NCBI RefSeq assembly: GCF_900128945.1
Contig: NZ_FQUD01000002.1
Span: 648,371-712,370 of the forward strand
Source of the DNA: Chryseobacterium sp. OV279
GTDB taxonomy: Bacteria; Bacteroidota; Bacteroidia; Flavobacteriales; Weeksellaceae
Length of the DNA stretch: 64,000 nt
Reading direction: 5' to 3'
Both the position numbers and the translations under genes were made by a program. This document shows positions 44,365 through 52,145 of this stretch, piece by piece. Below the pieces are notes generated by a model. The model was not told the DNA's origin, did no database searches, and saw nothing but the letters and a program-made list of their open reading frames with translations. The stretch's first letter is position 1; each line of letters starts with the position of its first letter.

Positions 44365-46038
44365 ATGATGAAGAAGTTCAATATTAAATCTCCATTAGGA
44401 ATTTTCCTGATCGTAATAGTGCCTTTGGTGATTCTGTTTACGTATTCAGGAATCAGATTAGACTTAACAAAAGAAAAAAGATATACGCTTTCAGACAGTA
44501 CGGTAAAAGTATTGGAATCTGTGAAAAAGCCGCTTACAGTAGATGTTTATCTTGAAGGTGACTTTCCGGCAAGCTTTAAGCAGCTTCAAAGCGAAACCAG
44601 ATTTATGCTGGAAGAGTTCAGAAAGATCAATCCGAAGATTGATTTTAAATTCATCGATCCTATTAAGACAAAAATGTCTAAGGACACGCTAATGGCGATG
44701 GGAATGCAGCCTTCTGTTCTTCCGGACATCAAAGATGGTAAGATTACACAGATTACGCTTTTCCCTTATGCTGTGATCAAATATGACAAAAGGGGAGTGT
44801 CTATTCCGTTGGTGGTACAGCAGGCGGGAATAGATGCAGACCAGCAGCTGACCAGATCTATTGAAGGCCTTGAATACAGCCTGGTTTCCAATATCAAAAA
44901 CATTGCGGCTGATAAAAGAAAGAAAGTCGGAATCCTGGTGAATCAGGATGAGCTTGGTCCTGAAGAGTTCCATGGTTTTATGCAATTGGCGCTGGAAAAT
45001 TATGATGCAGGTCCTGTAGTTCCAAAAAATCAGACAGAACTTACTCTTGAAGATCTTCCTTTACTAAAGCAAATGAGCGCTCTGGTGATTGCAAAACCTA
45101 GAAAAGCATTTACAGATAACGAAAAAGTAATCCTTGATCAGTTCATTATGAACGGAGGGAAAACCCTTTGGATGATCGATGCCGTAAACGCTGAAATGGA
45201 TACGCTGACAAGATCTCAAAAAGTAATGCCTTTCCCTGTAGATATCAATATGACGGATTTCTTTTTCAATTACGGAATCAGAATCAATCCGGCTTTGGTG
45301 AAGGATGTAAAGAAATTTGCCCTGTTGAAACTGGTAACGGGTGAAGTAGGAGGGAATCCTCAGTATACAAGCCTTCCGTGGCCGTATTTCCCGCTTGGAA
45401 TTGCTGAAAATGATAATCCGATTACGAAAAATATCAACCCTGTAAAATTTGAATTCCCGACTTCCATTGATACATTAGGCGGAAGAAAAAATATCAAAAC
45501 AAAGGTTCTTTTCGAATCCAGTGAGAGAACGCTTCTGAAGCAGGTTCCCAACTATGTGGATCTTAAAGAAATTGCCAGTGTAGACAGTCTTGGCCAAATG
45601 GAAAAACCAAGCAGACCTAAGATCTTTGCTGTTGCACTGGAAGGGAAATTCAACTCTGCCTATGCATCAAGGATTGAAAGAAAAGGATATCCGGGTTTCA
45701 AAAGCCAGAGTCCTGAAAACAAAATGATCGTAATTGCTGACGGAGATGTCGGAAGAAACAAAATGCATAAAGGCGAGCCACTTCCAATGGGAATTGACCG
45801 TCTGACGAATCAGGAGTTTGGTAACGAACAGTTCCTGAGAAACGCGTTGGATTATCTCTTGGACGACAGCAATCTGATGGCACTTAGAAACAGAAACATC
45901 GAAGAAAGACTTCTGGACAGAAACCGTATCACGGAAGAAAAAGCAAACTGGCAATGGCTGAATTTACTGCTGCCTTTAGTAGTAATCGGTCTGCTGGGAG
46001 GTCTGTTCTTCTGGATGAGGAAAAGAAAGTTTGGATAG
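44365..46038 (+). CDS. gldG: Gliding-motility ABC transporter component GldG
   Basis: 557 aa from the first of two consecutive ATGs (44365/44368; MMKKFNIKSPLGIF). An N-terminal membrane anchor (about 10-30) is followed by a large periplasmic part with LTKEKRYTLSDSTVKVLES and VDVYLEGDFPASFKQLQSE, the typical GldG/ABC_transp_aux opening. A C-terminal membrane helix (WLNLLLPLVVIGLLGGLFFW) and a basic tail end it. It is the accessory subunit of the GldAFG transporter. The frame that begins at 44317 inside gldF is rejected. A terminator follows. Confidence 0.93.
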   Translation: MMKKFNIKSPLGIFLIVIVPLVILFTYSGIRLDLTKEKRYTLSDSTVKVLESVKKPLTVDVYLEGDFPASFKQLQSETRFMLEEFRKINPKIDFKFIDPIKTKMSKDTLMAMGMQPSVLPDIKDGKITQITLFPYAVIKYDKRGVSIPLVVQQAGIDADQQLTRSIEGLEYSLVSNIKNIAADKRKKVGILVNQDELGPEEFHGFMQLALENYDAGPVVPKNQTELTLEDLPLLKQMSALVIAKPRKAFTDNEKVILDQFIMNGGKTLWMIDAVNAEMDTLTRSQKVMPFPVDINMTDFFFNYGIRINPALVKDVKKFALLKLVTGEVGGNPQYTSLPWPYFPLGIAENDNPITKNINPVKFEFPTSIDTLGGRKNIKTKVLFESSERTLLKQVPNYVDLKEIASVDSLGQMEKPSRPKIFAVALEGKFNSAYASRIERKGYPGFKSQSPENKMIVIADGDVGRNKMHKGEPLPMGIDRLTNQEFGNEQFLRNALDYLLDDSNLMALRNRNIEERLLDRNRITEEKANWQWLNLLLPLVVIGLLGGLFFWMRKRKFG

Positions 46039-46046
46039 AATATATA

Positions 46047-46101
46047 AAACCACCGTGAAAAACGGTGGTTTTTTTGTTTGTGGGCACGAGCGGGACGCTC
46101 G
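46047..46101. repeat. gldG terminator plus GAGCG hairpin module
   Basis: Terminator stem AAACCACCGT (46047-46056) / ACGGTGGTTT (46062-46071), then CGAGCG-GGA-CGCTCG (46087-46101) and CGCCAGC. The same two-part layout occurs at 50756-50814 and 51256-51316, with compensating changes in the first stem (CCACTGC/GCAGTGG there). Confidence 0.75.
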
Positions 46102-46160
46102 CGCCAGCATTGGGTAGCGTTGATGCTTTTACATATAAGAACACACTTTAATCCTTTCAT

Positions 46161-46215
46161 TCCCTAATCCCTAATCCCTAATCCCTGCTACCTATTATCT
46201 ACTATCTGCAACCTA
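46161..46215. repeat. Degenerate 7-bp-phased array (CCTAATC type)
   Basis: Heptamers CCTAATC three times, then CCTGCTA, CCTATTA, TCTACTA, TCTGCAA, CCTATCT, all in one phase. It matches the style of the array at 17088-17145. Confidence 0.7.
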
Positions 46216-46218
46216 TCT

Positions 46219-46653
46219 TTAATATTTAAACGGAAGATTCACAATATCAATTACTTTTTCGCCTCTGTTGTTTTTTCCGGCTTCCCATTTCACTTGGTAA
46301 GTTGCTTTTTCAGCTGCTTTTTTTACTTCAGTATTGAAAACTTCATTTTCTCCGTAAGTGGAGACATTGATTACATCACCTTCTGAATTTACTTTCAGAA
46401 TGATTTTCGTTTTTAAATCTTTACCGAGAGTCTTAAGAGCATCCGCATTTAAATTCTTTTTGACATTTTCAATAAATGCCTTGTTTCCTTTGGGATACTG
46501 AGCGGGAAAAGCTACCATTGGAGGCGCAGGAACAGACATATCCTGAGGCTGCCGCGATTCGAATTTGTCTTTTACTTTTTCTTCTTTTTTTACTTTCTGT
46601 GCAAACCCAATTCCGAACATGAAGATCAGGATGAGTAAGATTATTTTTTTCAT
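46219..46653 (-). CDS. Small secreted TonB C-terminal-like protein
   Basis: 144 aa with a signal peptide (about 1-18, ending GIGFAQ). The mature part FPAQYPKGNKAFIENVKKNL, then a Lys-rich beta region LKTKIILKVNSEGDVINVSTYG and ATYQVKWEAGKNNRG, matches the TonB_C fold seen in many small Bacteroidota proteins. It lacks the membrane anchor and Pro-rich spanner of a working TonB, so energy transduction is unlikely. A stand-alone periplasmic adaptor is more plausible. The short linker contains VPAPPMVAFP. Confidence 0.7.
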   Translation of the reverse strand: MKKIILLILIFMFGIGFAQKVKKEEKVKDKFESRQPQDMSVPAPPMVAFPAQYPKGNKAFIENVKKNLNADALKTLGKDLKTKIILKVNSEGDVINVSTYGENEVFNTEVKKAAEKATYQVKWEAGKNNRGEKVIDIVNLPFKY

Positions 46654-46844
46654 AATAATTAGTTTTTGATTTTCTTGCTTTTTAAAGCTTTTCGGATACT
46701 ACTTATCTAAATCCTAAGGTAGTGAATCTAAATGATCTGATTTTTAAAGACTTTTTAACCACAAATACCACAAATATTTTCACAAATCACAATATAACGT
46801 CATCTATATTGGTGTCATTCGTGAATATTCGTGCAGTTCGTGTT

Positions 46845-46945
46845 TTAATAAACGCAAAGGTTTAGCATAATATTGAATAGTTTAAGAAATACAAAGAGAA
46901 AAATCAATCTTTGATTGATTTGATGAAGCGTCTGCGTAAAAGTTT
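46845..46945. repeat. Single reversed copy of the hairpin repeat family
   Basis: AACGCAAAGGTTT starts it. AAATCAATC (46901-46909), TTT, GATTGATTT (46913-46921) is the hairpin, followed by GATGAAGC. This is the reverse-strand order of the 11.2-11.7 kb units. The preceding 46741-46840 has CCACAAATACCACAAATATT-like simple repeats. No gene is seen in 46654-46982. Confidence 0.65.
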
Positions 46946-46982
46946 TCTTAGTCTATTTAAGCTGAATAGACATTCGTATATA

Positions 46983-47897
46983 TCAATTGAACATTTTCCT
47001 GAATTCCAGCGGCGATTGATTCGTTTTCTGTTTAAACAACTTACTGAAAGACTGCGGATGCTCAAAGCCCAGTTCATATGCAATTTCACTTACCGAAAGA
47101 TGAGTGGTGCTGAGTCGTTCTTTGGCCAGGTCGATCAGTTTATTCTGGATATGCTGCTGCGTATTTTGTTGGGTATGAATACGCAATAAAGATCCGAGAT
47201 AATTGGGCGAAATATTCATCTCTCCGGCAATGAATTTTACAGAAGGAATTCCGTTTTCTATAAGATTTCCACTGTCAAAATACCGGGAAAGGACTTCCTC
47301 AAACCGCTCCAGAAGCTCGTGGCTGGATTTTTTCCGGGTGAAAAACTGCCGCTCATAAAAACGTTCGGAATAAATAAGTAGGAGCTCAATCTGAGCTGCA
47401 ATCAGTTCCTGAGAAAACTTGTCGATATTCGACTGGTATTCCTTTTCTATATTTTTCAGAATGTCCACGACCACTTTTTCTTCTCTGTCCGAAAGGAAAA
47501 GCGCTTCATTAATATCATACTTGAAGAAGTCATACGATTTAATCTTTTTCGCAAGGGAAGTGTTCCAAAGAAAATCCGGATGAACCACCAGCAACCAACC
47601 CGTGGGCTCTACCACAACATCCGGCTTCATTTCCAGTTTCAGAAACTGAAGCGGAGAAACAAAACACAAAACCCCAGAATCAAAATCATATTCCTGTTGA
47701 CCGTAGTTGAACTTCGCATTCACATTTCGCTTCAACCCGATGGAATAAAAATTCTGAATCCATTTCAGTTCATTGTCATCCATAGGATAATTGACCTTGC
47801 TGTAATCAATCAGACTGATCAAAGGATGCTCAGGATTGGGAAGATTACAGAAGGCATGAAATTCTGAAATTGAATTGAAGCGGAAAGGAGGTTTCAT
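46983..47897 (-). CDS. AraC-family transcription regulator
   Basis: 304 aa. The N-terminal part (about 1-190) is a cupin-like sensing domain with FNYGQQEYDFDSGVLCFVSP. The C-terminal part has the two helix-turn-helix units of AraC proteins: NISPNYLGSLLRIHTQQ and LSVSEIAYELGFEHPQSFSKLFKQKTNQSPLEFR (the latter spans about 265-300). The position downstream of an SDR oxidoreductase gene on the same strand is a common AraC/SDR pairing in flavobacteria, so it may control that gene. A variant -7 box lies only a few bases before its ATG. Confidence 0.9.
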   Translation of the reverse strand: MKPPFRFNSISEFHAFCNLPNPEHPLISLIDYSKVNYPMDDNELKWIQNFYSIGLKRNVNAKFNYGQQEYDFDSGVLCFVSPLQFLKLEMKPDVVVEPTGWLLVVHPDFLWNTSLAKKIKSYDFFKYDINEALFLSDREEKVVVDILKNIEKEYQSNIDKFSQELIAAQIELLLIYSERFYERQFFTRKKSSHELLERFEEVLSRYFDSGNLIENGIPSVKFIAGEMNISPNYLGSLLRIHTQQNTQQHIQNKLIDLAKERLSTTHLSVSEIAYELGFEHPQSFSKLFKQKTNQSPLEFRKMFN

Positions 47898-47900
47898 GAT

Positions 47901-47909
47901 GCTAATTTA
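47901..47909 (-). promoter_or_regulatory. Variant -7 box of the AraC gene, near-leaderless
   Basis: The minus strand reads TAAATTAGC only three bases before the ATG (47897). If used, the mRNA would begin at or beside the start codon. Confidence 0.35.
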
Positions 47910-47939
47910 ATTTTTTTGAGTGAAACTTGGAATGTATTT

Positions 47940-47980
47940 TAGTTGCTAGTTGCTAGTTGCTAGTTGCTAGTTGCTAGTTG
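47940..47980. repeat. Exact heptamer array (TAGTTGC)n
   Basis: TAGTTGC is repeated 5.9 times without change, 41 bases. The reverse complement GCAACTA matches heptamers in the degenerate arrays elsewhere in the window. Its purity suggests recent slippage and possible length variation between strains. Confidence 0.9.
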
Positions 47981-48034
47981 ATTGTTATTGTTTAAGGATT
48001 TGGCTTGCACTATAGATTTTATGTAGTTATAAAA

Positions 48035-48204
48035 CATATAGTATTAGCGTTGTCATCCTGAGCATAACTGCAGGTTTACGAACGAAGTTCACGAAGGATT
48101 TTTGTGTGGTAAAAGTTGTATAAAGTATAATGTAGATTGTACAATGTATTTATAATATCTTTTATTCGACTATGCTCACATCATGACATTTTTAATGCTA
48201 TATC
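48035..48204. repeat. MITE-like element with ~30-bp imperfect inverted ends
   Basis: The left end ATATAGTATTAGCGTTGTCA (48037-48056), then TCCTGAGCAT, is mirrored at 48172-48203 (minus strand ATATAGCATTAAAAATGTCA, then TGATGTGAGCAT). The left end matches the 17.9 kb element. The right end covers the stop codon and last codons of the SDR gene. Confidence 0.65.
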
Positions 48205-49037
48205 ACCGTAGACACAGTCAGTGTTTCCCATTGTTTTGCATCGCCGGTAATGGTTTTAATTTTATTATCCAGGAACTCAGCGGTGCCGCTTCCCAATAAG
48301 AAATGAACCGGTGGATTTTGTTCTTCACTGAGCGAGATGATAGCTGCTGCTCCTTTTTCAGGATCATTGGGCTGGTTACCGTTAATTTCGTTAAGGTGTG
48401 CCTGCTCGGAATTTCTAGCGGTTTCATAGACCTGGATTGGATTTTCAGGTGTTTTTACTGAATCTTTACTTAGAAAATCGGTACGGAAATACCCAGGATA
48501 CACCACAGTGGCATGAACTCCGAATTCTTTGATCTCTTCAGCCAATGCTTCAGTTAGTCCTGCTACCGCAAACTTAGTCGAACAATAGATTCCCCAGCCC
48601 GGAAAATTCCCGGCATAGCCACCGATAGAAGAAATATTGAATATATGCCCAGATTTTTGTTCACGAAGATAAGGAACTGTATTCCTGATGACATTCAGTG
48701 TTCCGAATACATTGACATCGAAGTTGGCTCTGGCTTCCCTATCTGTAAGCTCTTCCAGCGTACCGATCTGCCCGTATCCGGCATTATTGACCACCACATC
48801 AAGCTGTCCGAAATGCTCCATCGTTTTTGATACCGCTGACTGCACATCTTCATTATCCGTTAAGTTCAGTTCAATCGGTAAGAATACATCAGATGGTTCT
48901 CCGATTTCTGAAATTAAAGACTGTGCATTTCTGGTAGCCGCTGCCACACGGTAGTTATTTTCTAATAATTTTTTTACCAAGGCCAATCCCAGACCTTTTG
49001 AGGCTCCTGTTACGAACCATACTTTTTTTGTTTCCAT
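48198..49037 (-). CDS. SDR-family NAD(P)-dependent oxidoreductase
   Basis: 279 aa from the ATG at 49037 (METKKVWFVTGASKGLG). The Rossmann fold has TGASKGLG for cofactor binding, NNAGYG, catalytic Ser in NISSIGG and YCSTK as the YxxxK pair. The substrate is unknown. The closest-looking group is the 'SDR family oxidoreductase' often beside AraC regulators. The last two codons and the stop lie within a MITE-like repeat, so the C-terminus may have been altered by that insertion. Confidence 0.9.
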   Translation of the reverse strand: METKKVWFVTGASKGLGLALVKKLLENNYRVAAATRNAQSLISEIGEPSDVFLPIELNLTDNEDVQSAVSKTMEHFGQLDVVVNNAGYGQIGTLEELTDREARANFDVNVFGTLNVIRNTVPYLREQKSGHIFNISSIGGYAGNFPGWGIYCSTKFAVAGLTEALAEEIKEFGVHATVVYPGYFRTDFLSKDSVKTPENPIQVYETARNSEQAHLNEINGNQPNDPEKGAAAIISLSEEQNPPVHFLLGSGTAEFLDNKIKTITGDAKQWETLTVSTVI

Positions 49038-49137
49038 TTTTATTGGGTTTAAATAATGGTACAAAGATCGCAGGATCGGAAAGGGTATACGTAGCCCAAT
49101 CAATGAATGATGTAATCAAATCGTGAATGTAGATGGA

Positions 49138-49400
49138 AAAAGGAAATCTTAAGGCTATCCAGCTGGCTCCTAATGAGGTTCAAGCCGTTGTATAAGTCCC
49201 GGGAGCTACTTATCTAACGGTCTTTACCCGCTTTGGAAGCTCATGAGGCCCCTTGGATAAGCCTCCTTAGTCCGTTTGTAAACTGCCAATAGTCCCTTAA
49301 TGAACCCTGTTTACCCCCTTGCGTAAGGGGGTACCACTTGTTCAAGGGGCTCGGGACGGTTGTAAGAGGGGATGTTGGTAGTTGAATGAAGATTGTAATA
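49138..49400. other. GC-richer spacer with strong palindrome, no gene
   Basis: This stretch is visibly richer in G and C than its surroundings. It contains ACCCCCTT-GCGT-AAGGGGGT (49313-49332), a perfect 8-bp stem, and several CCCTTAA/CCTTAG-like words. I find no convincing reading frame. It may be repeat remnant or an unrecognised RNA. Confidence 0.4.
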
Positions 49401-49425
49401 AAGTTTTTGCTGTTGCCGTTATTTA

Positions 49426-50193
49426 TTAATAGGGTACTTGTAGCCAGTTGCGAATAATGGGTGTCTTATGATATCCTTTGGTTAATTGATCAATGAGATC
49501 TTTTTCATCATTTTTATTGACACCAATTCCTAAATACATGGAATTCTTATGGATAAGAATCATTCCTTTACGATATTGAGGGTGGTTTTTATTCTTAAAG
49601 TAGAAATCATATTCCCTGTTGGGTTCAGATAAAATAAACGAAAGCATTTCAAAATAATCATCAGTTTCAAACTCTGTTTTTCCAAAATATTGAGGATGGC
49701 TAAAATATCCCTCTTTAGGCTTAAATCCGACTAACCAGTTTTTCATAAAATCAAATATAATCTCTTTATCAATAGTTGAGATGTGTATGTATAGATCAGT
49801 TAATTGAGATTCATTAATGTCAATAAAGTTTTTGACAACGTGTAAAGTACGATTACCCAACCTGGGCACAATAATTTCCATTATTTTAATATAGTGATCA
49901 ATAGATTCATATGATAATCCAGCCGTAGAAATCACCAGCTTATTATTTGTTTTTAAAAGATAATATGTATAAACAAGAAAATTTTCTATCGCTTCACATG
50001 AGTTTAACTGATCATCTTTAAAACCTATTATATTTTCAATTTCAAGTTTTAATTTGTTCTTACCTTTTAGTTTGTCATAATTACTACCATAAATTTTAAC
50101 CGCTTTTTCAATAGGAAAATTCACGGCGGTAAAATTTTTGTTATCAATTAAACTTTGATAATCGCTTTCTATGTCTGTTACGTATAAATTCAT
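49426..50193 (-). CDS. Orphan protein downstream of the RHS operon, immunity-like
   Basis: 255 aa from the ATG at 50193 (MNLYVTDIESDYQSL). The earlier ATG at 50244 would read through repeat DNA. It is cytosolic with no signal or membrane helix. It is rich in Asn, Lys and Ile, and more AT-rich than core genes. Segments such as IENFLVYTYYLLKTNNKLVIS and NWLVGFKPKEGYFSHPQYFG look globular, but I recognise no family. Position at the tail of the RHS locus and similar size to known immunity proteins suggest that role, by inference only. Confidence 0.6.
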   Translation of the reverse strand: MNLYVTDIESDYQSLIDNKNFTAVNFPIEKAVKIYGSNYDKLKGKNKLKLEIENIIGFKDDQLNSCEAIENFLVYTYYLLKTNNKLVISTAGLSYESIDHYIKIMEIIVPRLGNRTLHVVKNFIDINESQLTDLYIHISTIDKEIIFDFMKNWLVGFKPKEGYFSHPQYFGKTEFETDDYFEMLSFILSEPNREYDFYFKNKNHPQYRKGMILIHKNSMYLGIGVNKNDEKDLIDQLTKGYHKTPIIRNWLQVPY

Positions 50194-50244
50194 GTTTTTC
50201 AAATGTACTGTTTGTAGGTCGAATAGTATAGCTTTTGAAGGCAT

Positions 50245-50275
50245 GAGCGAAATAATCGCGCCAGCCGGGAGCGCT
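50245..50275. repeat. Degenerate GAGCG/CGCGCCAGC module copy
   Basis: GAGCG, AAATAAT, CGCGCCAGC keeps the frame of the GAGCGTGACGCTCGCGCCAGC module at 51299 without the central arm. The terminator half is not seen here. Confidence 0.4.
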
Positions 50276-50353
50276 AAGTTTAAAATTAGAGGTAAAATAT
50301 ATCCCTGTATAGATATGTTTTATTAAAGTCGCATACTTATTTTCTTAAAATAA

Positions 50354-50692
50354 TTAGTACTCCCAATGGAAAATCATTGAATAAATCAAAACAAGAATAA
50401 TACAACCCGATGTCAGCATTAAAAATAAAAGTGGAATGAATGATAAAATCATATTTTTCCTGTCATGACGACTTTTACTTACACTAAAATTAAATATTGT
50501 AGTCCCTAAAAAAAATGCCATGGATGGCAGGAAGCAAAAAAAATTGAATAATTGGGCTTTTTTTTCATAAAGGTACCTGGCATTTAATTCCGAAGGTCTG
50601 GCAAAATAATTTATGATGATGAAAAGCAGTACAATTACTGTAAATAATATTAAAATGATTGCAGGACTGAAAAATATTTTTATTGTTTTCAT
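50354..50692 (-). CDS. Small membrane protein between RHS-linked repeat modules
   Basis: 112 aa with three hydrophobic segments (about 8-28, 47-68, 82-106) and a basic cytoplasmic loop SVSKSRHDRKN. I recognise no family. It lies between the hairpin module at 50725-50814 and the degenerate one at 50245. Membrane immunity proteins of this size exist for pore-forming or periplasm-acting toxins, which makes that a possible but unproven role. Confidence 0.6.
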   Translation of the reverse strand: MKTIKIFFSPAIILILFTVIVLLFIIINYFARPSELNARYLYEKKAQLFNFFCFLPSMAFFLGTTIFNFSVSKSRHDRKNMILSFIPLLFLMLTSGCIILVLIYSMIFHWEY

Positions 50693-50724
50693 ATTATTTA
50701 CTGTTTTTTAAGATGTCTCTGGAA

Positions 50725-50814
50725 TTGTAAATATAATAGTTCTTTGTTTAAAATAAAACCACTGCGAAAAGCAGTGGTTTATTTTTAAAAGGATACGAGC
50801 GTGAGGCTCGCGCC
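50725..50814. repeat. Cassette-spacing module, copy 1 (terminator plus GAGCG hairpin)
   Basis: About 90 bases nearly identical to 51225-51316. It contains TTGTAAATATAATAGTTCTT, the stem AAACCACTGC (50756-50765) / GCAGTGGTTT (50771-50780), then CGAGC-GTGAG-GCTCG (50796-50810). On the minus strand it follows the 108-aa gene and precedes the 112-aa gene. Confidence 0.85.
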
Positions 50815-50827
50815 GATTGGTAATTAA

Positions 50828-51154
50828 TTAAATAATATCACTTTCTAAATACCCAATAACTTTATTCCAATCTTCACTTAAATAAAATGTTCCTATATAA
50901 TTGTCGTTGTCAATATTTACTCCTTTTAACAAACTTCCAGAATAATTTTCTAGTCCACTTAGTAAATTATTCATTTGCTCTGCGAGTTTATGATGTTTAT
51001 TATCGACTGCATTTCCTTTTCTTATTTTATATATTCCAATTAAATTTTCTCTTTCAAATCTGCCATTACTTAGCCTCACATGATAGTCATTAATTTCTCC
51101 TGGTAGATTGACAGTTTGTTTTATTAAATTAAAAATATCTTCTATTGTTTTCAT
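50828..51154 (-). CDS. Small cytosolic orphan, immunity-like
   Basis: 108 aa, no signal or membrane helix. It begins MKTIEDIFNLIKQTVNLPGE and ends NYIGTFYLSEDWNKVIGYLE. A middle helix HHKLAEQMNNLLSGLEN is flanked by strands. The family is unrecognised. It is bracketed on both sides by the ~90-bp module, exactly the layout expected of a mobile single-gene cassette. An immunity role is inferred from position beside the RHS toxin candidate. Confidence 0.6.
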   Translation of the reverse strand: MKTIEDIFNLIKQTVNLPGEINDYHVRLSNGRFERENLIGIYKIRKGNAVDNKHHKLAEQMNNLLSGLENYSGSLLKGVNIDNDNYIGTFYLSEDWNKVIGYLESDII

Positions 51155-51224
51155 ATTTTAAGGTTTTACGTTAACCGTAATAACAGGCTGCGCTGTTTCT
51201 AGTAAAACTTATTAGCCTTCATAT

Positions 51225-51316
51225 TTGTAAATATAATAGTTCTTTGTTTACAATAAAACCACTGCAAAAAACAGTGGTTTTTATTTTTAAAAGGACACGA
51301 GCGTGACGCTCGCGCC
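51225..51316. repeat. Cassette-spacing module, copy 2 (terminator plus GAGCG hairpin)
   Basis: Matches copy 1 across its length. Stem AAACCACTG (51256-51264) / CAGTGGTTT (51272-51280), then CGAGCGT-G-ACGCTCG (51298-51312) and CGCC. TTGTAAA/TTTACAA (51225-51253) forms an extra inverted pair. The surrounding gap 51155-51456 contains no gene. Confidence 0.85.
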
Positions 51317-51456
51317 AGCTTGGGGTGGCAAAACGATCACTCTATTTCTATAAAAGTACTACTTATTATTTCTCGTTAATATTGATTAGTAAAGAAAACC
51401 AACATTTTTGAAAGATTACTGCAGTCGTTTTTTATTATTTTTGATTACAAAATTGT

Positions 51457-52143
51457 TTATTTTAATGTATCCAATATATAAATATCAGTAACTCCCATTT
51501 CTCCATCCCCATATTCATATCCTTCTTCAAATAACCCTTTAATAATAAGATTATTATCTGTGGGGATATGTACGTCTACCATATAATAATTATTCTTTTT
51601 TAAACATTTTAAATCTTCTGTTTTTATTTCCTTATTATCTGAAAAGTATGATAGAGAAACAGTTGCAGATGTATTTACTTTATTTTTTTTATTTGGTATA
51701 TAAAATTTATATCTTAAGATATGGGGTTTATCTAATTCTTCTTTCAAATAAAACAAACTATTTATTGTATCATCTCCATTACTTTTATTATAATTAATAT
51801 ACTGATTAACATATTCTTTATTATCGATAATTCGATATTCTAATCTAACATTATCAGCTTGAATATCTTTTTTATTCACAATACTCCACCAATTTATTTT
51901 TTGATTATATTGATTTATATACCCCTGAATCTTATAATTTTCAAACTCTCCACAGACTTTTTTTAGAGAGTCATGTACGGTAATTTCTTTATAGTTTTGC
52001 CATTTTTTTATATTGGTTGGAAAAGAAAAATATTCCGTGGGATTATAGTTTTCTTTTTTTATTTTTATATCCCCATTATGATTTTCTTTTTTACAAGAAT
52101 AAACCGTAAATATTATTAATATAATTATATATACTTTACTCAT
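51457..52143 (-). CDS. AT-rich lipoprotein directly after the RHS gene
   Basis: 228 aa. The signal MSKVYIIILIIFTVYSCKKE has the lipidated Cys at residue 17. The rest is a beta-rich domain, for example VCGEFENYKIQGYINQYNQK, very rich in Asn, Lys and Ile, and its DNA is the most AT-rich of any gene here. The ATG lies two bases after the RHS stop, so the two are translationally coupled. A periplasmic or outer-membrane immunity protein for the RHS tip is the simplest reading, by inference from position. Confidence 0.65.
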   Translation of the reverse strand: MSKVYIIILIIFTVYSCKKENHNGDIKIKKENYNPTEYFSFPTNIKKWQNYKEITVHDSLKKVCGEFENYKIQGYINQYNQKINWWSIVNKKDIQADNVRLEYRIIDNKEYVNQYINYNKSNGDDTINSLFYLKEELDKPHILRYKFYIPNKKNKVNTSATVSLSYFSDNKEIKTEDLKCLKKNNYYMVDVHIPTDNNLIIKGLFEEGYEYGDGEMGVTDIYILDTLK

Positions 52144-52145
52144 TA

